The notes: generated from the sequence alone by a model not told the origin. A stretch of DNA of 11,293 nt from an uncultured Verrucomicrobiota bacterium (GCA_946631535.1 CAMPAF010000068.1:1-11293); one strand, 5' to 3'; counted from the stretch's first letter, positions 1 through 7,655 are shown. A program made the numbers and translations.

Positions 1-29
1 GAGAGTGAGAACGTTCAAGGTATGCCCGT

Positions 30-58
30 AGGACAAAGTTGTTTTTGAAAGTTGTCCT
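30..58. repeat. Small inverted repeat upstream of first gene
   Basis: AGGACAA (30-36) and TTGTCCT (52-58) form a perfect 7-bp inverted repeat around a 15-nt AT-rich loop, and the octamer AAAGTTGT also occurs twice directly inside it. No T tract follows on either strand, so it is a poor candidate for an intrinsic terminator. It could be a weak terminator of an upstream gene or an operator. I see no gene in bases 1-120. Confidence 0.25.
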
Positions 59-120
59 GGTTGTTTCCAGAACTCAATACGCATGGGTGAATTACGGAGA
101 TGCGCCCCCCGCCGCGCGGC

Positions 121-149
121 TTGAACCCGTCGGCTGGATATGGTATCAT
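121..149 (+). promoter_or_regulatory. Sigma70-type promoter of the beta-helix gene
   Basis: A -35-like TTGAAC (121-126; 4 of 6 to TTGACA) lies 17 nt before an extended -10 element, TGG (141-143) plus TATCAT (144-149). The predicted transcription start is about 6-7 nt downstream, at the A of ATG 156. A 10-bp perfect palindrome (111-120, GCCGCGCGGC) abuts the -35 box and could be an operator, but nothing else supports that. Confidence 0.6.
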
Positions 150-155
150 ATCGTC

Positions 156-206
156 ATGTTGACTTTTCCCCACACCCCACAATCCGAAAAGGGAGCGGCA
201 AAATGA
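156..206 (+). CDS. Possible 16-codon leader peptide (leaderless uORF)
   Basis: ATG 156 lies 6 nt after the -10 box, the same spacing as two real gene starts in this window. It opens a 16-codon ORF, MLTFPHTPQSEKGAAK, whose TGA (204-206) overlaps the ATG at 203 as ATGA. Such an arrangement would let a leaderless uORF couple translation to the downstream beta-helix gene. The ORF is in the same frame as the main body of that gene, so an alternative reading is a nonsense codon separating a true N-terminus from the body; however, this peptide does not look like the start of a signal sequence. No homologue is recognised. Confidence 0.3.
   Translation: MLTFPHTPQSEKGAAK
190..195 (+). promoter_or_regulatory. 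Ribosome binding site selecting ATG 203
   Basis: AGGGAG sits 7 nt before ATG 203, good Shine-Dalgarno spacing. It is the main reason to prefer ATG 203 over the GTG at 264, which falls inside the hydrophobic core of the signal peptide. Reading from 203 requires skipping one G in the 233-239 tract. Confidence 0.5.
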
Positions 207-2207
207 CGAAAGAGACAGAACATATCCGATTCGGGGGGGCGCAAGTTTGGTGCTCTCCTTGCGGTGGCCGCGACATGCGCGGCTCTCCCGCTGCACGCCG
301 CCACCACATGGACGTGCTATCCCGAAATCACGGACGGCATGACGGGCGCGCAGCAGGTCACGAACGCGTTCACGCGGATGGCCTCCGGCGACACGATCCT
401 CGTCAAGCCCGGCGTCTACGACTTCACGGGGCTCGCGATGGACGTGGAGACGTACGTGAACGGCGGCACGACATACGTCATCACGAACCACCTCGACCTG
501 GTTCCCAACAAGCGCGACTTCACCCTGCGCGGCGACACGGAGGGACATTGGGATGACAGCATCGTGTTCAAGGGGGACGGCCGTTTCCTCGACATCAAGA
601 ATTCGTCCAAGAAAGTGACCGTCGCCAACATCACGTTCGACGGCTTCGACTGCGGCCGGTATCCGTGCGGCGGCTCGTACGAGAGCCGGGGCGGCTGCCT
701 CAGGTGCGACAACTGGTCGACGTGGCTGATCCAGATGGCGACGAACTGTGTGTTCCGCAACTGCAAGGCGTACATCGGCGGGGCGATGAACGGCGGGATG
801 ATGGTCGACTGCATCGCCTCGAACAACTGGTGTCTCGGCCAGGGCGGCGCGGCGGTGAACACGCGCATCGTCGGCAGCACGGTGCGCGGGAACCGCGCGG
901 ACATGGATTACGGGGCGTGTTACGGGCATTTCGGCCTCTTCGATTCGCTTTTCGAGGACAACCATGCGACTCGATTCGGAGGCGCCGTGCGGCAGGGCGA
1001 AAAGTACGAGATATCGAACTGCACGTTTCGGGCCAACAGCTCGCTGGACGTGGGCGGCGCGCTGTACGTGGATCACGCGACCGCCGGCAGCGTCCTGGAC
1101 TGCACGTTCGACGCCAACGTGTCCTCGAACTACCAGGGCGGCGCCATTTACGTGACGGGCAAGGGGCTGGCGCGCATCGAGGGCTGTTCGTTCACGGGCA
1201 ACATGTCCTGGACCAACTCCACGTCGAGCACCAGCTTCGGCGGGGCGGTCTACTACGCGGCGGTCAATGCGACCAACTGGATCGTTTCGTGCGCCTTCAC
1301 GAACAACTTCGCTTGGACCTACGGCGGAGCCGTCTACAACGGCAACCTGACCAACTGCATCCTCTCGGGCAACGCGGTGCTCTACCGCGGGGCCGGCGTC
1401 GCGAACTGTTCGGCGGTGGACTGCCGCTTCGTGGACAACGTCAAGAAGGACATCACGGGGCGCCATCGTTCCACGCATGGCGAATACGGCGGCGGGGACG
1501 CCTACGCCTCGTCGCTCGTGCGGTGCGACTGCAACGGCGGGATGTTCTGGAGGTGCGCGTTGACAGACTGCGTGATCCACGACCTCACGAACGCCGTGCA
1601 GCATTGCGTGTTCTACGAGGAGAATTACGCGACGAACTGCCTGGTCACGCGCGTCAGACTTAAGAATGCAATGGGCGGCTCGATCTTCTATCGTTACCTG
1701 TGGCGCCCCTGGCAGGGAGCCGACTACCGGGGACGCGACGCGGGGTCGTATGTCAACTGCACGTTCGCGGACAACGAGGTGAGCGAGCTCGGCGTGTTCG
1801 CCGTGTATTCGTCGACAAAGACCAACGACCTGGCGTTGGTCAACTGCCTCTTCCACAACAACCGGACGAAGGACGGAACGCTGGCGGACATTTCGGGAAA
1901 TACGTCCGCCGGCGTGATCGCGTTCACGAACTGCCTGTGGGGCGTCGATGCCGAAACGATTCCCTGGACGGGATCCGGAAACGTCGTCTGCGCCGACCCG
2001 AAGTTTGCGAAGAACATCCGGGAAGGGCGCTACCCGTACTACATGCCCAAGTCCGGTTCGCCGGCCGTCGACGCAGGGCTCGTGCAGGACTGGATGTCCA
2101 CGGCGAGCGATCTTTCGGGAACGAACCGCGTACTTGGCGCCTGCGTCGACATCGGCTGCTACGAAAGCTGCATTCCTGCCTTTGGCACCGTCATCCTGTT
2201 CCAGTGA
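203..2207 (+). CDS. Secreted right-handed beta-helix protein, N-terminal frameshift at a G7 tract
   Basis: The body is one open frame from 207 to TGA 2205-2207; the only in-frame start there is GTG 264, which would cut the signal peptide in half. Starting at ATG 203 (Shine-Dalgarno AGGGAG) and omitting one G of the 233-239 run joins MTKETEHIRFGG to RKFGALLAVAATCAALPLHA, a complete Sec signal peptide with likely cleavage after residue 32, giving about 667 aa. From about residue 64 (DTILVKPGVYDF, a typical parallel beta-helix entry) the chain is made of irregular rungs with NCTF, GGAxY and FxxN signatures, as in pectate-lyase-like and Chlamydia Pmp-type helices. The C-terminus (SPAVDAG near 618, DIGCYE at 649-654) matches the choice-of-anchor Q type ending common in PVC bacteria, but no PEP-CTERM, autotransporter barrel or other anchor follows. 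Probably exported as an adhesin, glycan-binding protein or polysaccharide lyase; no catalytic residues can be assigned. It has its own promoter at 121-149. Confidence 0.75.
233..239 (+). repeat. G7 homopolymer at the frameshift point
   Basis: Seven consecutive G residues lie between the ATG 203 reading frame and the frame encoding the signal-peptide core. With six Gs the two frames fuse into a normal signal peptide; with seven they do not. Such tracts are prone to replication slippage (phase variation), transcriptional slippage and sequencing or assembly error. The sequence alone cannot tell these apart. Confidence 0.7.
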
Positions 2208-2223
2208 TGCGGGTCGGCGACCG

Positions 2224-2240
2224 GTGCGTGGTTCGCGCAC
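2224..2240 (+). terminator. Weak hairpin after the beta-helix gene
   Basis: GTGCGTG (2224-2230) can pair with CGCGCAC (2234-2240) across a GTT loop: 7 pairs including one G-U. It lies 17 nt after the stop and before the next promoter, a sensible place for a terminator, but no U tract follows. Intrinsic termination is therefore doubtful. Confidence 0.2.
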
Positions 2241-2272
2241 GCGCGCGACTACGTGGTCGTCCGTACTTCCCA

Positions 2273-2301
2273 ATGACAACGGCGCGAATGTTTGGTAGGA
2301 T
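2273..2301 (+). promoter_or_regulatory. Promoter of the esterase-fusion/ceramidase-like operon
   Basis: ATGACA (2273-2278; 5 of 6 to the -35 consensus), a 17-nt spacer ending in TGG, then TAGGAT (2296-2301). The ATG at 2308 begins 6 nt after the -10 box, where transcription itself should start, and there is no Shine-Dalgarno sequence. This predicts a leaderless mRNA. Confidence 0.65.
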
Positions 2302-2307
2302 AAGGGC

Positions 2308-5300
2308 ATGAACTTGCGCATGCTGTCGTTTGCCGCCGCCGTCTGCACGGTGGCCTTAGCCGTCGCCGCGCCCGCGCGCGTGGTGCGGGACATCCCGTAT
2401 GATCCGGCCATCGGCGCAGAAGGCTTCGGCGACCTCTACCTGCCGGACGACGTGCAGCCCGAAACGCCGCTCATCCTCGTGATCCACGGCGGTGGCTGGA
2501 GCGCCATGAGCCGTGCGGGCGTGGCCGGCATCGCCGAGTTCTTCCAGCGCGATCTCGGCTTCGCCGCGTTCAACATCGAATACCGCCTCGCCTCCGCGAA
2601 GAACCCGTGGCCGGCCTGCGGCGACGACTGCGTGGCCGCCGCGAAGTTTGTGCTGTCGGACGCCTTCCGCGCGAAGTACGGCCTGCGCCACAGGAAAATC
2701 TGGATCACCGGCGGCTCCGCCGGCGGACACCTCGTCCTGTGGACGCTCGTCAACCTCCCGCCCGAGTCCGTGGCGGGCGCGATCTCCATCTCGGCCATCA
2801 GCGATCCCACGCCGGACTTCCGGAAGCACCGCGGCCGCTACGTGCCGCTCTTCGGAAAGAACGTGACGGAAGAGATGCTGGGCGCGATGAACCCGATTCC
2901 CCTCATTCGGAAGGGCATGGCGCCGCTCCTCTGCACGCACGCCGATACGGACCAGGTGGTGCCCATCGCGTCGCACCGCGCGTTCGCGGACGCCTACCGC
3001 GCAGCCGGCAATCGCTGCGACTTCTACGAATACCGCCACGACGCGGAGCCGAACACGGGCGGACACTGCATCTGGCGGCCCCGGTCCAACCCGCACAAGC
3101 TGCTGGCGTGCCTGGAGGCGCGGATGACGGAGTTCGTGCGCGAGTATGAGAAGGCGCCGCCGTCGCCGCAACCCGAACTGCTTTTCGCGGCTGATTTCGA
3201 CGGTGCGGCCAAGGCCGGCGTCGCGGGCGGCGATCCGAATCCGATCCCGAAGTCGCGCAACCTGAAGTTCGTGCCCGGTCTGCGCGGACAGGCGCTGGAG
3301 ATGAAGAAGGGGATGAACACGGCGCTGGGTTATCCCACGGCGGGCAACCTCAACCTTCGGCGCGGCGCGGTCAGCTTCTGGTTCAAGCCGGCGGAGGGCG
3401 TCGAGCCCGGCGGCGAGGAACGCCGGTTCTACCTCTGCACGGCCACGGCCCGTCCGCGCGCCGGCTCGGGCACGCTCTGGTTCTGGCAGTACGGTCCGCG
3501 CCTGCGCGCCGACCAGTCGGACGACGCCGACCGCTACGCCACGCTGCTGAAACCCCTGCTCACGAACGACTGGAACCACATCGTCTTCACGTGGGACGAG
3601 AAGACGGGTACCGCGATCTACCTCAACGGACGCAAAGGCTCGCGGCGGATGGCCGATTCGAGCATGTCGGGCCTGATGAAGGCGGCGGCGAAGGCGCCGC
3701 GCCACGCGGCGACCGCGCCGTCCTTCTCGTGCCGCCGCGATTTCGACACGTTCTTCGTGGGCGGCTACGGCGGGAGCGCGTTCATGGACGGCGCGATGGA
3801 CGAGCTGCGGATCTACTCCGCGCCGCTCGACGACGATGCGGTGAGGCGTCTTTTCATCGACGGCGGCGGTTGCGAACCCGAGCCGCCGCCCCCGCCCGAT
3901 TACCTCGCGAAATACGCGAACGACCCGCCGAACCCGTTCGAGGCGCCACCGCTTGCGACAGGTGGCGTGCCAGGTGAGCTGGAACTCGTGGAGCAGGTCG
4001 TGTTCGACCACGTCCCGTCCGATTCCAACCGCTTCGTTGCGGTTGGCGCGTGCCGCATCGGCAAGCTGGGCGGCGCGCCGTACCTGGAGGCGGGCGAAGG
4101 CGTCCATTCGCGTTTCGCCTATCGGTTTGCGTTGGATGAATCAACGCCGTTGTACGTCTTCGAGATCGACTACCCAGACGACCGGAAGCGCACGATGGAC
4201 CTGATCGTGCAGGGGTGCGGGCAGACCGCCTGGGACGGCGCGACGGGCGCGAACTACGCGCTCCAGCAAGGCGTGGCGTGCGGCGACGAGTATTCGAACA
4301 CGGGGCGCATCCTCACGCACCGCTGCCTCTACTGGCGCGGCGGTCGCGCGGCAGCGCGACCCTCCCGCGGTGGGTGTGGGGAAGGTGGTCGCGCGGCAGC
4401 GCGACCCTCCCGGGAGGGCCGCGCTGCCGCGCGGCCGCATGTAGATGTGGCACTCGCGGCGATGACCGCGCGCGGCGGCGCGCCGGCGGCGATTGCGGCC
4501 ATCCGCCTCTACAAGGTGAAAAGCGGCCGACTGCCCGCCGCCGCCATCCGCGAGCCTGCGGCAAATGCGGACGGCTGGCGGCGCACGTTCGCGCTCTACT
4601 TCGAGGATCCTGCGGTCGGCTACGACTTCGGCGTTGACGGCACGAACGAGGAGCGCGTCGGGAAGATGATCGACCGCATCGCGGCCACGATGAAGTACAC
4701 CGGGCAGAACCTGCTCGCCTATCCCGGTTCCTGGTACGCGGGGCTCATGGACGGCGAATACAACCCACGCGTGCACGCCCCCGCCTACCGAAAGGCGTAC
4801 TACGCGAAGTTCGACAAGGAAGGACTCGGCTTCATGCCGACGATCAACCAGAACGACATCGTCTTGCCGCCGGACAGCATCACGCGCGACAAGATCGAGG
4901 ACGGCTCGCTCCATGCCTCGCCCTATTCCATCTTCGACGACGGACGCCCCAACCCCGGCGGCTGGCACGGCACGCCGCCCAACTTCAACGTCGCGCATCC
5001 AGACGTGCAGGCCGCGCTGGAACACGCCGTCGACGCGTTCATCGCGGAAGGGCGCGCGCATCCCTCGTTCAAGGGCGTGGTGTTGCACCTCACGCGCCAT
5101 TCCCTCACCTGGTTCGGCGACGAGCGCGCGGGATACAACGACTACGCCGTGGAGGCGTTCGCGCGCGCGAAGGGTCTGACGATTCCCGTTGACCGCGCGA
5201 ATCCGATGCGAGGAAAGCTGTATGCGGACTGGATCCGCGCGAACGCGTACGACGCGTGGCTCGACTGGCGCTGTGGCGTGGTGGCGGATCTCTACCGTCG

Positions 5301-6189
5301 GCTCGCGGCGAAATTGCGCGCGGCGCGTCCCGACCTCAAGCTGATGGTCAACACGTTTCTGCTGCCGGACTGGCGCCATCCCGACTTCGGCAAGGAGAAC
5401 TTCATCTCCGAGGCGAACCGGCGCGCAGGACTCAACGTGCGCCTGCTCGCGGACGTGCCGAACCTTATCGTCTGCCAGACGGAGATTCCGGCGGACTACC
5501 GCTGGTTCGGTCCGATGGATCCGTCCGACTCCAAGGACAACGGCCGCTGGCGCGAGTTCCGCGCGACGGCGGAGCCCGCGCACCGCAACCTCTATTTCAA
5601 GAAGGGCGACTACGCGCTCCTCGACGGCGCGGCGTTCCCGTGGGTGAACCAGCACGACCGCTACTGGGAATCCGCCATCGGCAGGATCACGAAGGACCAG
5701 CCCGGCAAGACGCTCTCCTGCGCGTGGCTGAAGGAGTGCCCGTGGCGCGTCACGACGATCAATCCGTCGGGACGTTCTGCGCTCAGGCACTACGCCGTGC
5801 CGTTCCGCCACCACGACGTGCTCGGCCTCTCGAAGGGCGGATTTCTGATCGGCACGTACGGTACCGAGGACGTGCTCGTGCCGTTCATTCAGGCGTTCCG
5901 CGCGCTGCCGGCCGTGGTGTTCGAGGATGTCGCGGCGGAGGCGTCCTCCCCGCTCGTGAAGGTGCGCCATGCGCGGTTCGACGGCAAGGAATACTTCTAC
6001 GCGATCAACACGGGCGACACGCCCGCGCGCGTGACGCTCGACCTGCCGCCGGGCACGGAGGACCTCGTCACGCAGGAACGCCTCGTGCCGGGCCGCGCGC
6101 CGCAGAAGGTCACGCTCGACCTGCAGGCATACGAGCTGCGCGCATTCATGTCTTTTTCTGGTCAAGCAAGTGAAAGGAAAGCAGAATGA
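2308..6189 (+). CDS. Exported multidomain enzyme: alpha/beta hydrolase, LamG-like, glycosidase-like region
   Basis: A 1293-aa protein with a Sec signal peptide (residues 1 to about 20, ending AVA). Residues about 22-285 are an alpha/beta-hydrolase of the BD-FAE/acetyl-xylan-esterase-like type: oxyanion motif HGGGW (60-64), nucleophile elbow GGSAGG with Ser137, probable Asp215 in DTDQVVP and His253 in GGHCIW. Residues about 290-520 are a LamG/concanavalin-like sandwich (WNHIVFTWDEKTG, AIYLNG, GAMDELRIYSAPLDD), likely carbohydrate binding. A proline-rich linker (EPPPPPD) leads to a beta-rich region (about 555-750) and then a region (about 760-1200) that resembles TIM-barrel glycosidases, with a C-terminal beta-sandwich ending in a DLQAYELRAF motif. 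The glycosidase assignment is by pattern only; I cannot name a GH family or its catalytic acids. A palindromic repeat interrupts the beta-rich region at residues 679-710. The stop overlaps the next gene's ATG (ATGA), implying a coupled operon. The probable role is deacylation and hydrolysis of an esterified glycan outside the cytoplasm. Confidence 0.8.
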   Translation: MNLRMLSFAAAVCTVALAVAAPARVVRDIPYDPAIGAEGFGDLYLPDDVQPETPLILVIHGGGWSAMSRAGVAGIAEFFQRDLGFAAFNIEYRLASAKNPWPACGDDCVAAAKFVLSDAFRAKYGLRHRKIWITGGSAGGHLVLWTLVNLPPESVAGAISISAISDPTPDFRKHRGRYVPLFGKNVTEEMLGAMNPIPLIRKGMAPLLCTHADTDQVVPIASHRAFADAYRAAGNRCDFYEYRHDAEPNTGGHCIWRPRSNPHKLLACLEARMTEFVREYEKAPPSPQPELLFAADFDGAAKAGVAGGDPNPIPKSRNLKFVPGLRGQALEMKKGMNTALGYPTAGNLNLRRGAVSFWFKPAEGVEPGGEERRFYLCTATARPRAGSGTLWFWQYGPRLRADQSDDADRYATLLKPLLTNDWNHIVFTWDEKTGTAIYLNGRKGSRRMADSSMSGLMKAAAKAPRHAATAPSFSCRRDFDTFFVGGYGGSAFMDGAMDELRIYSAPLDDDAVRRLFIDGGGCEPEPPPPPDYLAKYANDPPNPFEAPPLATGGVPGELELVEQVVFDHVPSDSNRFVAVGACRIGKLGGAPYLEAGEGVHSRFAYRFALDESTPLYVFEIDYPDDRKRTMDLIVQGCGQTAWDGATGANYALQQGVACGDEYSNTGRILTHRCLYWRGGRAAARPSRGGCGEGGRAAARPSREGRAAARPHVDVALAAMTARGGAPAAIAAIRLYKVKSGRLPAAAIREPAANADGWRRTFALYFEDPAVGYDFGVDGTNEERVGKMIDRIAATMKYTGQNLLAYPGSWYAGLMDGEYNPRVHAPAYRKAYYAKFDKEGLGFMPTINQNDIVLPPDSITRDKIEDGSLHASPYSIFDDGRPNPGGWHGTPPNFNVAHPDVQAALEHAVDAFIAEGRAHPSFKGVVLHLTRHSLTWFGDERAGYNDYAVEAFARAKGLTIPVDRANPMRGKLYADWIRANAYDAWLDWRCGVVADLYRRLAAKLRAARPDLKLMVNTFLLPDWRHPDFGKENFISEANRRAGLNVRLLADVPNLIVCQTEIPADYRWFGPMDPSDSKDNGRWREFRATAEPAHRNLYFKKGDYALLDGAAFPWVNQHDRYWESAIGRITKDQPGKTLSCAWLKECPWRVTTINPSGRSALRHYAVPFRHHDVLGLSKGGFLIGTYGTEDVLVPFIQAFRALPAVVFEDVAAEASSPLVKVRHARFDGKEYFYAINTGDTPARVTLDLPPGTEDLVTQERLVPGRAPQKVTLDLQAYELRAFMSFSGQASERKAE
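4342..4436. repeat. Triplicate palindromic repeat inserted in frame
   Basis: A 26-bp unit beginning GGTCGCGCGGCAGCGCGACC occurs identically at 4342-4367 and 4387-4412 (45-bp period, in frame), and inverted with 24 of 26 matches at 4411-4436. Copy 2 and the inverted copy form a 50-nt near-perfect hairpin (4387-4436: 23 Watson-Crick pairs, one G-U, one mismatch). Each unit is also a hairpin on its own (8-bp arms GGTCGCGC and GCGCGACC around GGCA). All three copies encode GRAAARP, within residues 679-710 of the large enzyme. Flanking residues (LTHRCLYWR and VDVALAAMTARGG) read as one continuous beta-strand region split by the insert. It resembles REP or Rickettsia-type palindromic elements; no transposase is present. 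Confidence 0.8.
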
Positions 6190-7643
6190 AGAAGAGTCTG
6201 TTGATGTTTGCCACTGCGGTGGCATGCGCCACCTTGTCGGCCGTGGAGTTCAAGGCGGGGTTCGCCCGGACGGACATTACGCCGCCGATGGGATCGTTCA
6301 TGCCCGGCTACTTCAAGGACCGCAGGGCGAAGGAGGTTCTTGATCCGCTGCAGATCAACTGCGTGGCATTCTCCGACGGCAAGACGACTGCGCTAGTGAT
6401 GCAGGTCGACGCGGAGGCGGTCTCCGATGCCGTCGCCGACAGGATGCGCGACGCGATCGTGAAGTCCACGGGCGTCAACCGCGACGCGATCCTGGTTCAC
6501 GCTTCGCACACGCACGACGGCGGATACCTCGCCATGAGCATCGGCAAGGACGCTTCCGGCAAGCCGGTCTATCCAAAGAACGCCACGGAAGTCGACCGCA
6601 TCTACGTTGACATGTCCGTGACGCGCGCCGCCGACGTGGCGGTGTCTGCCATCCGCGACCTCGCGCCCGCGACCCTATCCTACCAGCGTTCCGAGGCGAA
6701 GCGGATATCCTTCGGCCGCCGCTACCTCATGAAGGACGGCAAGGTGCGCACCAACCCGGGCACTGGCAACCCGGACATCGTGCGCCCGGCCGGCACGCCG
6801 CCGGACGAGACCGTGCAGGTGCTGCGCATAGACCGCGAGGGCGCGCCTGCGATCTGCATCATCAACTTTCAGTGCCATCCGGACGTAGTGGGCGGCGAGA
6901 CGATCACCGCAGACTGGCCGGGCCTGACGCGCGTCGTGTTCGAGGCGGCGACCATGGGCGGCGCACACTGCATGGTGATCAACGGAACGCAGGGCGACGT
7001 GAACCACTGCAACGTGATGCCGCGCCCCGGCGAGCTAAACGGCCTTAAGCGCGACTTCGACGCCGTCGACCGCGGCTACGACCACTCCTGGCACATGGCC
7101 AACGTTATCGCCGCGGCGGCGCTCAGCGTGTGGATAAAGTGCATACCGATCGAGGCGGGCGAGATCGGCTTCGCGACCGCGACCGTGCGAGTGCCCGCGC
7201 AGAAGGCGAAGGACACGGACGAGAAGAACCTCGCGTGGGCGAAGGAGGTTTGCGCCAAGCACGATGCCGGGCGCGACGCCGAGCTGCCGTGGAAGGAGAT
7301 GGAGCTGACCACCGAGGTGGCGCGCGCCGCGCGCATCTGCCGCATGGCCAACCATCCCGACTACCACGACCTGCCCATCTACGCCGTCTCGGTCGGCAAG
7401 TCGCTCGCGTTCGGCGGCTTCCCCGGCGAACCGTTCAACGACATCGGCAAGGCGGTGAAGAAGGCTTCGCCGTTCACGCTCACGATCCTCTCCTGCCTCA
7501 CCAACGGCAGCCGCGGCTACTTCCCGTTCTCCGACTCGTTCAAGGAGGGCGGATACGAAGCGGCCACATCGCCGTTCGGCGAGACTGTCGCCGACGACCT
7601 GATCGCCGGCCAGACGGAGCTACTGAAGCGGCTGCACAAGTAG
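6186..7643 (+). CDS. Neutral/alkaline ceramidase-like secreted protein
   Basis: A 485-aa protein. Residues 1-19 form a Sec signal peptide (MKKSLLMFATAVACATLSA). The mature N-terminus, with AGFARTDITPPMG (24-36), is the hallmark opening of the neutral/alkaline non-lysosomal ceramidase N-terminal domain family (Ceramidase_alk). Other conserved elements are HASHTHD (105-111, probable metal-binding histidines), CHPD with His231, NGTQGDVNH (266-274) and GGFPGEPFNDIG near the C-terminus. Characterised ceramidases hydrolyse the N-acyl bond of ceramide using zinc. This protein is shorter than those enzymes (about 650-700 aa) and lacks their C-terminal domain, so the substrate may be another amide or ester. 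It starts with ATGA overlapping the upstream stop and has a good Shine-Dalgarno AGGA at 6175-6178. It is presumably co-transcribed with, and translationally coupled to, the esterase fusion, suggesting action on linked substrates. Confidence 0.8.
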   Translation: MKKSLLMFATAVACATLSAVEFKAGFARTDITPPMGSFMPGYFKDRRAKEVLDPLQINCVAFSDGKTTALVMQVDAEAVSDAVADRMRDAIVKSTGVNRDAILVHASHTHDGGYLAMSIGKDASGKPVYPKNATEVDRIYVDMSVTRAADVAVSAIRDLAPATLSYQRSEAKRISFGRRYLMKDGKVRTNPGTGNPDIVRPAGTPPDETVQVLRIDREGAPAICIINFQCHPDVVGGETITADWPGLTRVVFEAATMGGAHCMVINGTQGDVNHCNVMPRPGELNGLKRDFDAVDRGYDHSWHMANVIAAAALSVWIKCIPIEAGEIGFATATVRVPAQKAKDTDEKNLAWAKEVCAKHDAGRDAELPWKEMELTTEVARAARICRMANHPDYHDLPIYAVSVGKSLAFGGFPGEPFNDIGKAVKKASPFTLTILSCLTNGSRGYFPFSDSFKEGGYEAATSPFGETVADDLIAGQTELLKRLHK

Positions 7644-7655
7644 CTGCGCGGCTAC
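7640..7655. terminator. Short hairpin between convergent genes
   Basis: GTAGC (7640-7644) and GCTAC (7651-7655) form a 5-bp stem with a TGCGCG loop. Each arm contains the TAG stop of one of the two convergent genes, so a hairpin would form in both transcripts. No U tract follows on either strand; this is a candidate bidirectional terminator only. Confidence 0.3.

Noticed and set aside
140..556. 138-aa plus-strand frame from ATG 140 as a separate gene
   Set aside because: After residue 34 it is an arginine-rich shadow of the beta-helix frame. Only its 203-238 part is used, as the N-terminus before the G7 tract, and ATG 140 lies upstream of the predicted transcription start.
15..2411. 798-aa open frame on the minus strand opposite the beta-helix gene
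   Set aside because: It is arginine/valine/alanine-rich with no recognisable motif, as expected for antisense of a GC-rich gene. The plus strand has a signal peptide, beta-helix motifs and a promoter.
4342..4412. Two 26-bp repeats separated by 19 bp, resembling a minimal CRISPR
   Set aside because: They lie in frame inside a gene, an inverted third copy follows immediately, there are no further spacers and no cas genes. A palindromic insertion element fits better.
2308..6189. A complete polysaccharide utilisation locus of the SusC/SusD type
   Set aside because: No TonB-dependent transporter, SusD-like lipoprotein or regulator is in the window; only exported hydrolase-type genes are seen.
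4141..6225. 694-aa minus-strand open frame opposite the large enzyme
   Set aside because: Same antisense pattern (His/Arg/Val-rich, no domain), with no promoter or ribosome binding site seen.
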